This document shows, in pieces, positions 1-12,300 of a stretch of 64,000 bases of DNA. The position numbers were made by a program, and so were the translations under genes. The notes under the pieces are model-generated. The model had not been told where the DNA came from. It worked only from the letters and a program-made list of their open reading frames with translations, and did no database searches. The stretch is from NCBI GenBank assembly GCA_903813345.2, contig CAIIXF020000006.1, positions 2,604,001-2,668,000 on the forward strand. The letters are read 5' to 3'. This stretch comes from Owenia fusiformis (lineage: Eukaryota; Annelida; Polychaeta; Sabellida; Oweniidae). Position 1 is the stretch's first letter; each line of letters begins with the position of its first letter.

Positions 1-296
1 CCTCTCGACGTTTTTTTCTCACAAACGTGAATCAGTATCATATCTTAGAAAATGAACATGTTTGCGAAAAATAGCTCAGAAGATGACAGAATTGTCGATT
101 TAATTCCTAACTTAAGTTACATAAAGGTTTGGGTTAAAAGTGCAGATCTGAACTGTTTTTTCGAAATACCGTTTATGTAACTTAAGTAAGGAATTAAATG
201 TACGATTATGTTGTCTTCTGAACTATTTGTTTGCAAATCTGCACATTTTCTTTAACATATGATACTGATACACGTTTGTGAGAAAAAATGTCGTGG
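1..296. mobile_element. Fold-back (palindromic MITE-like) element
   Basis: Bases 6-140 and 160-295 are imperfect inverted copies of each other. The left end reads CGACGTTTTTTTCTCACAAA; the right end reverse-complemented reads CGACATTTTTTCTCACAAAC. Similarity continues through ATCAGTATCATAT and AACTTAAGTTACATAAA almost to the centre. The element may start left of the window. No coding capacity. Confidence 0.7.
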
Positions 297-620
297 GAAT
301 TCTGCCTACAAAGTATGAAAGGAAAAATCATACCTTCGATGTTCCCACATTTTGTTACCGAAACAAAGCGTTTAGGTAACCAGCATAATCGAGTGAATCA
401 CTATAATATACTCTTTTGTAGTCTTTAATAATGTTAGGGAGGATGAGTTGTAAGGCATACTATGTCATGTTAGATCATGATCTATACTATTTTTATTACA
501 ATTTACCAGTTACACTTTCTCCATGCTAGGTTCTGTTATAACTTTTGTTCCGTTTCCTATGGCATCCATGCTTTATACATTTACATTCACAATGGTCCCT
601 TCCTGGTATATTTTTTTAGG

Positions 621-744
621 TTTTATGACTGTTAAATTCTATAGTCTTGTTAAGACCACTTTATAAACAGGTTTATTATTACTTTTATGACTGTTAAATT
701 ATATAGTCTAGTTAACACCACTTTATAAACAGGTTTATTATTAC
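621..744. repeat. 62-bp direct tandem duplication
   Basis: TTTTATGACTGTTAAATT starts at 621 and again at 683, and the two 62-bp units differ at only a few bases. No gene or element context. The remaining 297-1070 is AT-rich with nothing recognised. Confidence 0.8.
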
Positions 745-1077
745 TGGTGTAACTAACACAACGAAAAAAAATATAATTAATTTATTTGATTTTATATAAC
801 ATGAAATTATTTTTTCTTTTCGATAAAACATTGCTTATTATAAATATATTTAGTTGAAAACTTAGAGCAAACAATCAGTTCTTCTATCACAAAGTTTATT
901 TTGGTTCAGTAGATTTTTCTATACATTATTTTTATGTCACCACCATATGTTGATATTGTAGCATTGTTTTTAAGTTCTTTTTGTTGGTACAATTTAGTTT
1001 CCAAACCCTATACTTATATCGATCTGACACACAGTTTTAGTGCAAGTTTAAGTGATTTTTGTTGATTATTAAACGCA

Positions 1078-1168
1078 AAGAGCACATGTGTCTCGAACTC
1101 GCAACATTGTGGATACAGAGCCAATTCACATAGTTTGACATGCTGGTGCTCTGAACCAGCTCGTTAGT
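1078..1168 (-). repeat. Degenerate tRNA-like (SINE head) sequence
   Basis: On the minus strand an A-box-like GAGCTGGTTCAGAGCA (from 1162) is followed about 47 nt later by a B-box-like GCGAGTTCGAGAC (1089-1101). The spacing matches a tRNA promoter, but no cloverleaf can be folded convincingly. It is more likely a SINE relic than a tRNA gene. Confidence 0.35.
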
Positions 1169-1884
1169 TAATATCTGACTAAGAGACAGCTTGATTTCCC
1201 GATGAAGAAACGTTATCTGCAGCTTTTATGAGTACTATAGTATCTACAACTATTTTTTAATCTTATGAGTATTGGATATCATTATTTTCAATTTTTCTTC
1301 AACATGTATTTTAATGACTTCAGTATGAATGGAATGTCCCTCGGAGTTGTGGTCGTTGATGAGGAATTGGTCGTTGAACGGTGTGGATGCTGTTTATTCC
1401 CATATTAGATTATTGTCTTCGGATATTCAGGTTTGATTTTTGTTTGCCAGTTTTACACTTTACAGTTTGCTTTTCCCACTAGGTTGCTTTACACTTTTTT
1501 CCTTTCTCATTTGTCATTTTTGTTTATATTTAGTAAGGATATGATAGGCAGGTCTCTCCTTCTGTGTGATCACCTGTCCAGAAGATAATTCAACGGCATG
1601 TAGAAGAACATTTCTTTGACATGATGCACAGTGAAAGGTTTTCCACACATTTACATTTTCGTTTAAAAGAGCTTTAATTCCGTTATATACTCAGATCAAG
1701 GCCAATTTAGCATACATTTCGCTCTCAAAAATCACTGTGCAATAATGGATTTCAAAGAAATGTTTGACGTTTTCAATAATCTTTTTTCTTTTTGATGAAA
1801 TGTAGTTATTTTTTCTAAAAATCAATCGATGTCATACACAAAATGCATTTAAGTGGTATAAAGTACAGAAGCAGAGTAAAAATA

Positions 1885-3050
1885 TGTATCTTAGAATATC
1901 ACCATGTGTTACCCCATTGTAGCGCCTCTTGCCCATGTTTCTATCAATATAAAACATGATATCATACACCAAATATGCATATATGTCAAATTATGTGGTT
2001 TAAAATACAGAAAAATAGATAACATTCTCCTTAGAATACCACCTTGTGTAACCCCACTTTACTGCCTTTTGCCCCTGTTTATATCAATATAAAAGGTAGC
2101 ATGTAACCTTCCTTGTAACATGTGTAAAAATTTCAAGAAAATCAGTAAAGTGGTTTTCCTGGAATCACAATGACAAGATTTATCCAAAAAACTTCCAAGA
2201 TGGCCGCCAGAATGCAAGATGGCCACCGAAAGGTTAATTAGCTCTAGAACTTCTTACCATGTAATATGTGTGAAAATTTGAAGTAAATCCATTTGGTTTT
2301 CCTGAAATCGTGATGACAAGATTTATCTTTAAACTTCCAAGATGGCTGCCAGAATGCAAGATGGCCACCGAAAAAATAATGAGGTCTAGGACTTTTTACC
2401 ATGTTACATGTGTGAACATTTGAAGTACATCTGTCATGTGGTTTTTGTGGAATCGCGATGACAATATTTAACATGTGTAAAAATTTCAAGAAAATCAGTA
2501 AAGTGGTTTTCCTGGAATCACAATGACAAGATTTATCCAAAAAACTTCCAAGATGGCCGCCAGAATGCAAGATGGCCACCGAAAGGTTAATTAGCTCTAG
2601 AACTTCTTACCATGTAATATGTGTGAAAATTTGAAGTAAATCCATTTGGTTTTCCTGAAATCGTGATGACAAGATTTATCTTTAAACTTCCAAGATGGCT
2701 GCCAGAATGCAAGATGGCCACCGAAAAAATAATGAGGTCTAGGACTTTTTACCATGTTACATGTGTGAACATTTGAAGTACATCTGTCATGTGGTTTTTG
2801 TGGAATCGCGATGACAATATTTATCTGAAAAAAATTCCAAGATGGCCACCAGAATGCAAGATGGCCGCCGCAAAGTTAATCAGCTCTAGAACTTCTTACC
2901 ATGTAACATGTGTGAAAATTTGAAGTAAATCCGTCTAATGGTTTACCTGGAATCGTGATGACAAGAAAGTGAGACTTCAGAATGCCACCTTGTCTAACCC
3001 CGTTTTGGTGCCTTTTGCCCCTGTTTACATCAATAGAAGAGGTGTTTTCT
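1885..3050. repeat. Complex tandem repeat with AAGATGGCCGCC motifs; core is a 353-bp duplication
   Basis: 2117-2469 and 2470-2822 are near-identical 353-bp copies. Inside each, a shorter subrepeat of about 140 bp carries CCAAGATGGCYGCCAGAATG, then CAAGATGGCCACCG. A third, diverged partial copy runs to about 2960. A separate segment (ACCACCTTGTGTAACCCC, then CTTTTGCCCCTGTTTA) recurs near 1895, 2035 and 2975. The small open frames here are by-products of the repeat. Confidence 0.8.
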
Positions 3051-6000
3051 TTAAGAGGGAAGTCTGTTCTTTCAAACGGTACAATCATTTTATGTGGGAA
3101 AGTACCGGACAACAAAACCCCTTTTCTAGAGCCCTTTTGGAAATCAGATCGGGGACTATTATGGAATGAGATCAAATTGATTTTGAAGACAACCGCTGTC
3201 AAAAATATTGACAGATTTATTCAATTAGAACAAAATACAGAATATACGTGTGGTTTATATTCAGTTGGGCCTGTTGAAAGGTATTTAGTCAAAGGAAAAC
3301 TATAAATGAATGTCGCCCATCTTTGTTAAGGTCATGTGAATCAATCATTGTAGTCAAGGCAGGTTACATAGTAGGTACCTTAGTGCCTTTTACGGGAAAC
3401 ATCTACGGAGAGTCATACATGCTCAGATCAGTACATCGTCACTTGCCCCAAAGCACAAATTAGGACAACCATTTCAAATATGACAGAATATCACTACCAT
3501 GAGGAAATACCACACAGTGATGAAATGTATATTATAAAAAAGCATCGAACAATAAACTACCAAAGTGCCCAATCCTCCCCTGGATCTTCGTTTTAGAATA
3601 TTTACCATGTTTTATTCAGTCAGAGTGTATCAGACATATACACATTCTCTAAAATGCCATTTAGATCATAATTTGGCCCATTCCCATATGCATTCCGATG
3701 ATCTTAAAGATGTGATGAGAAAAAATGTTACACATCTCAAACCGGAGTTCTTATGCAACTCGAATGTACAGCTGCCACTGGTTAATAGGAAATATATGCT
3801 GGTGAAATTTCAATTAATAAAAATGTGTTATCAATGATATATGATTAAGGTGAACTTCGTACTGGTATGTCTGTATCAACTTAATATCAAATATGCTAAA
3901 TGTATAGATGTACATTTTGTAAGGAAGAGGAAATAAATAATTGAATAGTAACTCAATGATTTATATATCAATAAGTTTCTATAGAAACGGGAACGGTAAA
4001 TCAGGTATAGTTGTTGCACCTAACCATTAGGTAGAACTTTATGGTAGGGTTCTTTGAGGACTTAATGTTTTATCTCATCGTTATTGTCTAGATAAACCCA
4101 ATTATGGCATCCAAACAGGCTTGATAGATGTGGGGACAGAAGGAGCAGTGGCTCGATGCATCTTTATGGGCACAATTCAATAGTTCATTGTGGCTGCTTG
4201 CTGGAATGTGCATATATGCAACTGCCATTTATGATAAGGCAGAAATATAGCCAGAATATACATATGGGACTTCACTGAACATCATCAAAATTCATATTCG
4301 ACCATCCTCATAAGCCCCCAGGTGTTTATGTCGAACATTATTACCAAAAATAAAATCATACAATCGTTCATCATGTCATGTCATTTATCATTTGTCTCAT
4401 AGCTATAGCAACCTAAAAATTTATCCCGATGTGTATTGGGCAATTTGATTCACATTCCCTCGTATGTGATTTGACGATAACAAAGGGAATTGTGAAGTGA
4501 CTTGGTATTCATGCCACGCCTACAATAAATTGCAATAATTTATTACTGGCCAATGTCCATCGTGAAGGTTTTGGACTTTTTATTGATAATAAACTCAAGC
4601 TTATTTGTACTTCAAAGTACATTTTGGAGCACATGTACTTGTGTAGCCAACTAACTTTATGTCATAATTGTTCATTTTTCATTTAAGTGAAACCTTTGAT
4701 ACATTATCACAGGAATGTCCTCGTGATATCTAGGTGACCCAATTATTTCGAAAGGTATTGGTCAACTGATTTATGATGGGAAATCGTCAAAGCTTTTGAA
4801 TGAGAAATGAACTGACAATGCAGAAGGTGGTGCAGTTTTGCCTAAAACATTGAGAGAAACGCCACAAATTGTGCGGAAGTCGTTCAGCCAAACCATCATG
4901 CAAAATAAGAAGATGTAATTTACTCACATGTCAAACTCATTTTATGTCTGACATCGATTGTATCCAAAAAATATTTCCATTGCACTACATTAGACAGCTT
5001 TGAATACCGCCGGTTTTATATAATTGAATAATTTGATAGCTGGCGTGCCGCTTACAAGATTTCAAGATTTCAAAATCCATTCACAAATCTTTAACCGGTT
5101 TTTCTCATAGCACTGCAACATTACAACTCGAAAACAAACCAAGAATAAAGGACTATCTGTATTCATAAAAAGATGTATTGACAATATGCGTGTTGAATTC
5201 TTTAATGCACGTTCACATCATTTTGTCAGCCTAAAGGGAACGTTGATCGTTCATCTGAGCTATTTTTTAACAGCTATTGAATTGAGCTGACGAGTGAAGT
5301 GCTAATAAAAATACGTGAGCTGATTTTTAAGTATGCCATGTAGGAGTGGCATCTTGGGCCATTTAAAGATGGCCGTCGTTATGCGAAGATGTGCATAAAT
5401 AGAGAAAATATGAGTTCTTTTGAAAGTTAGCCTTTGAAGTGGGTTGAGTTGTTGCACGCTAACATTCTAACAGTTCTTTGTAAATATGTGGGTGTGAACA
5501 AACATGTAAAATGCAAATCAAAAAATTAAGTTTTAGCATGAAATATCAAGTGAATTTGAAAGTGGTCATCATATGCTTTTTAATGATATAGAAAAGTACA
5601 TATGTTACTCTCAGCCAAGCTAATAAATCTTTTTATGTTCACATACCTTAATGATATTGCAATTTTATGATAAGGTAATGTGAACAAATTTCAAGAAGTT
5701 GATACCACTAATCTGACGCTATTGGCCACCTGTATGTCGACGTAAAAGATAAGAAAAATATGTTTTCTGGACATGTCAACTACGATGACATTGATAAGCA
5801 AAAGTACCCGTCTGCTGTGTCTGATGTTTTACAACCTTTGGTAGCTTCTATCTCTACGAGTGAATAAGTGAATTATAGTCTTATTCCGCTTGGTATTAGC
5901 TTTCACGATTTACAATTAGCAAAAGTTCAATGATGCCCATGGTAAGAAGGAGAATAACATGAATGAAACAAATCGGGAAATACTTCGATCAACAGGAGCA

Positions 6001-7040
6001 CAGATAAATATGTCAAAGCGAAAAAAGGATGGATGCCACACCAAATTTTGTCTTGTGTGTTATTTATTTGAGATAAAATTACCAGAACAACGTCATACAG
6101 TTAAATGCAACCTTTAAGATATTTTTCACAAACCTAAAAAATCTAAGTCACACCTGATGTTACTACAGGATACAATGACCTTTAACAGCGCGCTAATTAC
6201 CCATCATGAAGGTTTGGGAAGAGTCGACTTAATATCCACTTAAGGCTATCAGAATCTTAAGGCATGTGATGAAATACCAAGGAGAGGTGGATATGACATA
6301 ATTTGATTTTTAATGAAGGGTGTACTTCATGAGAGATAGCTTAAAGGTCATTTCAATCTCAATTTATAGTTTTCATAGCCACTATAGCGTTTACAATGAT
6401 TGTGTCACCATCTTTATGGTTCTCACTGGCCTTATTATTTGAGAGTACTATATTAAGTACAGTAGTAATGACATAAAGAGACTCTTTTCTAAAGTTTGGG
6501 GGCATACTAACCTAGACGGATGCGTTCAATAGCTGCATTACTAGTTGGTTATCCTTTGAATAAATGGTTTATCGATCATATTTCGCCTAAAAAATCTGTT
6601 GTGATAGCATCATGTGTCATGTATTCATTAATGCCTATTAATGCCTCATCATCAATTGAGTTGTTGTTCTTGCTCACAATACTTTTATCGAACACCTACC
6701 TACCAGAATAAATCTACCTTTTGGGATATAAAGACTTGTATGTGCTTTGATCATTAGTTTGATGGATGGGACACGAAGTTGTTATTGTGAAGCTCAAAAT
6801 AAGATGGTTAATTATTTTATATATTTTATTTATTTATTTATTTTCGTCTCACAGCAGATTTATTTTACAGATACTAATAGTACTAAAATGTCATAATAAA
6901 AACACTGCCCCAGCCAGTGCGGCTTATGAGAGACGTTTCATACATGTATATTAGAAGTATTGCACATATAGTTATGTCAAATGACTGTCGATCAATAATT
7001 TGTCACATAGGCTAAATCATTGCCCATATAGCATAAGATA
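3051..7040. other. Unannotated AT-rich stretch
   Basis: No gene, RNA or intact element was recognised. The longest open frames (90 codons or fewer) show no domain. A 63-codon frame at 6520-6711 is hydrophobic and faintly recalls a transporter loop but has no supported neighbours. This stretch probably lies downstream of, or within a long intron of, the filament gene. Confidence 0.5.
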
Positions 7041-7107
7041 CAATGTAGTAGTTTCTAAAAAAATAAATAAATACATTAATATTTACTAACTACATAATCT
7101 TTGTTTA

Positions 7108-7710
7108 TCACATATTTGTTTGTCTGTGTTTGTACATAAGGAATACAGTTTTAGATACAATAAAAGCCATCTCTGGAGAAGTATTCAGGGTTATAAACTG
7201 GTCATTTTTACTTTTGTTTAGGAAGTCAGGGTTGCTGCTTTGAGCTTCTGATATCATAATGCTTCTTAAATCCTCATAGGCCGGACATTCTACAAGGAAA
7301 TGTTGTTCATTTTCAATTTTATGATCATCACACATTTCACATGTCCTGTCTTCAAGGGGTGTCTTGGGTTTGGTGAATCTCCCAGTTTCTATTTTCAGTG
7401 GTAAAACTCCGCATCTTAGTTTGGAGAGTGCACTTCTTTGATATCTAGGGAGGTTGATTTTTGTATAGCTTTCAGGCTTAAACTCACTTTTGATTGTTTT
7501 GTAAGTTCTTAGTTTATTATTTGGTCCTATTTTACTCAGTTCTTGTGTCCATTTTTCTGCATCAAACTTTGAGACTTGTTTTTTGAAGGTTAATACAGAT
7601 TTATTGATCAAAAGGTAATAAGCCCTCCCCTCGTGGGACGCAGACATTTGCAGGGACTTATTGCAAAGTTTATGTTGATGATGCAAAAATGGATTATTCT
7701 GCAGGGTGAT
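7108..7710 (-). pseudogene. 5'-truncated LINE reverse transcriptase C-terminus
   Basis: About 200 residues are open after an upstream in-frame TAA. They contain LRTYKTIKSEF, RYQRSALSKLRCG, LPLKIETGRF and then CEMC, NEQHFLVECP and AYEDLR. This is the post-RT region with a zinc-knuckle-like C..C..H..C motif seen in non-LTR elements of marine invertebrates. The catalytic FADD box and endonuclease are missing. The fragment lies about 1.5 kb beyond the last visible filament exon and has no link to that gene. Which LINE clade it belongs to cannot be told from this piece. Confidence 0.7.
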
Positions 7711-9246
7711 TTACCATCGCATGTATTGTACACCCTGGAACTCATTTTATCATTAGCATTCGTGTCTCGTTTCCCCTTGGCTTAATACTGAATCAATTAT
7801 GCTCTGAGGTATTCCGAGAGAGGAAAACACATTCTGTCAATGACTCCTGATGTTCGCCATTTCCTCATTAGTTGTCACCAATTTGAATTTGGGTGCTTTC
7901 GAATGACGGCTCTTCCTGATGTTTAGCATAAATAAGTATTTCTTGGCATGCATGGTGCATGTATGCTTTAGAAGCCATTTTGAGCCGGGAATTGAAGAAA
8001 ATGATATGTGTATTTGTGCCAGTACTCAAGGAGGATTCAAGACATTCCTCCGAAAGGCATCATATTTTGAGACCATAATAATAAAATTAGATAATGAAAA
8101 GGCATTGGTTGATGATCTCACGATTATATCGCTTAATCTTAATAAATCCGTTCTAATCCAAATCAAGGACATAGGTTGTGAATGCAAACTCCAGGGAGAT
8201 GCGTGAAACCCCCTAGTGTCTGGGATAAGTGGATTTATTTTGAAGACACGACAAAATACAATATTCTAGTGTATCGATCGACATGTCACAATAACCTAGA
8301 TAATAACAATTAACGTGACAGTGAATTTGCAAAACCACAGAAACATCAACTGATAAAAGCTAATCGACGCACTCCCTGGGATTTGCTTCTTTGGGGATGT
8401 CATTAACAGTGACGATGGCATTAATGAGAAAGTATACTTACTTGTCACATTCATTCGAATTTATAAGAACTATCACTTTACCGTGATGGGCTTTTGGCTG
8501 AACCAATTTTTTAACTTGGGGGAGGGGTGTTCTATGGCTTGTAATATTGTGGATCTATCTGGTATATAGGATAGAACAGTTGTTACAAATAACATATCCA
8601 ATAGTACACATGTTTTACGAATGAAACTACAACATTATCGCTAGTTTTACATTTTGAAAAAGCGGATATTAATATGAGATCCAGGTCACAATCACCAGAC
8701 ATACCATACATACAATACATACAATACTGAGTCATTCATACATCTGTAACCTTGGTAACCTTGTAGAATATGCATATGAATTCATCTCTTCATATCTGAC
8801 ACGTGGATAGTAGCTTTTTTCATCTTACATTTCTTTTTCAATTCTCAAGCTCATTCAAACGTTCTTGCATTAAACGCTTGCATACTGACACATTTACAGT
8901 ATATAGTTATGATCCTGAAATCTCATATATACATGTAAGATGGGTGATACTATGTCTGTAATAAGAATTATGTAAAAATGATCAAATGTTTTTATTTGAG
9001 AAGCTTTCTTCCAGATGACCCTTGTTAATACTTTAAGATTGATTCAATATTGTTTATATGGTTTATAGATATTTGCCTTTATTTTTATTGACAAGTTAGT
9101 GTCACCTTTGCATTTTCACATACTACTCGTATACATTCAGTAGCTCATCATCCACACACACATGAAGCCATTCAGCATTATAGAACTATTCTAAATGAAA
9201 AGCTTCCTGGATGGATGTGATCTTTAGGATGCATACTCATACTTAC
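7711..9246. other. Unannotated stretch between LINE relic and filament exon 3
   Basis: Probably intronic to the filament gene. A 95-codon plus-strand frame at 7919-8206 shows no recognisable domain. Nothing else was identified. Confidence 0.45.
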
Positions 9247-9342
9247 TTGCTCGTGGATCGCCTTGAGGAATTCTAGTTCTTCTTCTAGGGTTTGTCGTCT
9301 GTTCTCTGCGTCAATGTGGTTCAGTGTTTCATTGTCTAAATC
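9247..9342 (-). CDS. Intermediate filament exon 3 (end of coil 1B)
   Basis: A 96-nt, 32-codon exon with acceptor TGTTGTAG and donor GAGCAA|GTAAGTAT. It encodes DLDNETLNHIDAENRRQTLE followed by EELEFLKAIHEQ, a classic end of coil 1B. Both boundaries are phase 0. I looked for the next exon (linker 12 and coil 2) below 9247 and did not find it. Confidence 0.92.
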
Positions 9343-12300
9343 CTACAACAGAAAACATACATGAACGTCGCATACCATTAAGGATAGGAGTTATATAAAG
9401 TATTCATTCACTGTCTAAATTGTACTAAGTACAAAGACAAAACAATGTCACGGAATTATGTAACGATAGATGCATCATTCATTTGATCTGAGGTGAGGAT
9501 GGTAGTGATTATTTGGTTCAGGATTTCAGTAACTATAACAACAAAAACAACTGAATTATATTTGTAACAATAACATTGTACCATGCTTACAATTCAAGGG
9601 CTTTGGAGATTAAAGTTACACAAATTGATGTAAGCTCGAGAGAATCTTAACAATGGCTTAATAATGTAAATGTAGCTAATGAAACAGAGACGCCCTACCC
9701 TAAAAACAAAACTATGTTTAAGTAAAGCTTCTAATAAAGCCTTATTGTCTTTTAGAGAGACCGGAGACCAGTTGAGCTGACATTACATATAATCAAGTAA
9801 TCTAAGGTTTGAGTTTTCCTATTTGATTGAAACTTATTGAATTACTCACACCATAACTCAATTACTTTTTCGATATCACATCATGTCCTTTATAAGTCTT
9901 GAAGCTGAGAATGAATCATTTTCATTGTTGCTATAGCTACCAAAAGTTATTATTATTTTCCCAGGCAAATGTCATATTGACATTGTATTAGCTTGGAATT
10001 CTATATACTCTTCATCCGCCATATTTGTTATAATTATAATTCAGGTAAATTCATAAACGATCGATTTCCATGTCTGATGATCATCCTTTATATCAATTTC
10101 CCATCCGAACAATTCAGGACATTTACAATATAAATGCTTATGTTATTAATTCTATTGTAATACGTGAAAGTGTCGGGCTTATTATAACTCTGGCCATTAG
10201 ATTAGATTCAGAAGCACTCAAATCATTAAATGATGATATATTACAATATCAGTAGCATAGTCTGATTAATAGTTGGTAAAATAGTTACATAACCAATCCC
10301 TTTAGTATTCCGCAGATGTAAAAATATAGCATCTAATTTAATCCAAAGTGAATTTTTGATTGAGATCATCCATTCAATATGGATTCAATTACTCAGTTGT
10401 GATTTTGTTATTACATAACGACGTCATAGACAAAATATTCATTACTGATCGAATTAAATGGGATGATAAATAGAATATTGATATAGTTACGGATATTTTG
10501 AGATATGATGGACTGTCTTTTCTGGGAAAACATTTCCTTGTAGTAAGAAAGTAACACAATGGCGTACTACTCGATTTTCCCATTTCTTTTCATTTTGAGA
10601 TGTTTGACAGAATTTTACATATCAATCTCATGCTTGAAATACATCTTAGGCAATTTGGAAGCTGGTTCCTTTGATTCTTAGCCTCGAGTTTGTCTTTGAG
10701 TTTGTTTCTCACATGTAGTCTTTTAGGCTTTCTGATTATGCACTTGATTTGTAATTGGGTTTTAGAGACACGAGAGTAGCGCTTCAACGTATAATTATTC
10801 AGAAAGGGGAACTAAGGAGCAGCTAGGGAATCAATGAATACAAGTTGGATTTTAGTGAAGAGACACAAAACAAGAATATAAATGCCACATCTTCAACTGT
10901 GATTATCGATTATGCGAACAATAGTTAGATACATTCTCTACCGCCAGTGTCGATGTTGAACGCTATTTGAATCAATACATATGTTCATGAGCTGTGTGAG
11001 ATATCGAAATATCCAGTATAGGTATTTCGTAATTCAATGAATTGATGATATCGAAAGTATTAAACACACTGGCCTGTTTTATTATGGTTTGCAATTATTA
11101 AGTGTACAAGAGGTTTCACCTGAAATGACCTTATTAATTTAACGGAAAATGCAAAAATAGTTTCTAGGTGGGGGCAATGTATGTTTTGACCTCGATTGTT
11201 TACAAGCTGGTGTAATGAATATGACTTCTTTGTCATTTTTGATATCGACGATTTTATACGCTTGATTAATAGATCTTTACAATAGATGGGGTACCAAGAT
11301 TGCTCCCTATATTACGCCTCGGGTTTAACAGGCCATTAAAACGAAATAAGATTATGAGAAAAGAAGAAGGCCTAAATTCGTATTTGGAAGGAAAGAAAAA
11401 ACAAGTTAGCTGGCGCTGTCGTTGATCATGCATCAATATTGATTATTGAAAATTAAATAAATATATATTGAAAACACACAAAGGCAATAGTGTGATCTAC
11501 AAAGGCACGTATTTCAAAGTCAATAATACGTACAAGCTATTAATCATTGATTTTAACATGACCTGCTAAGGTCGCTTACATATACGTATCAGTTAAACTG
11601 GTATAGTATTGATTGTTTTATTAGGATGAATGTTATTACAAAATCAAATCATTCAAAATCAATATCATAGGCCTTTTAATATTCTTTATATGTATGAGTA
11701 AAAATGTAAGCGAAAATATTTGGGATTATATTCGTATATCTATTGGCATTCGACAAAACATGTCATGCTGTTAAGCCATGTCTTATCGTTTTAAAATGGT
11801 ATGATGTCTCGATTACAAATCCATTTATTTGGACACATATAAAAATAAATAGATTTTGTGACTAGAGTCCATTTGTAGCTAAATTGTACGCAATAAATAG
11901 AGTAGTATATATGATTGGGTAAATGGGTACTTAACCCATCTCATATGACATAACAGTTCAGATGGATCTATACTTAGAAAACAGCTGCGAATATTTCGCA
12001 TGTATTTTACAGTTACACCTAATAACCCAAGGCAACAAAAACGTTCATTACACTAATTACGTTTTCCACGTTGTATACAAGTTTGTATTACTTAATAGTT
12101 GAATATGGTTTCTCATTAATGTTGGTAGGAATGGCATTTTAAACCATAAAGTCATGAGATACTTTTTCTCTGACAACTTACAGGCATATTGACATAATCA
12201 CGATGTTTATTAATTATGCATTGTCTGCCAAAACACCTAATAAATCATGTAAGGAACTTTTTAGCTGTCAGATTCACTGTACATTGTGTAGAGATTGGAA

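Noticed and set aside
6520-6711. Hydrophobic 63-codon frame that faintly resembles a transporter membrane segment
   Set aside because: There are no flanking splice-compatible exons or family motif, and the local AT bias easily gives hydrophobic codons.
7919-8206. 95-codon plus-strand frame
   Set aside because: No recognisable domain. It probably lies in a long intron or intergenic DNA.
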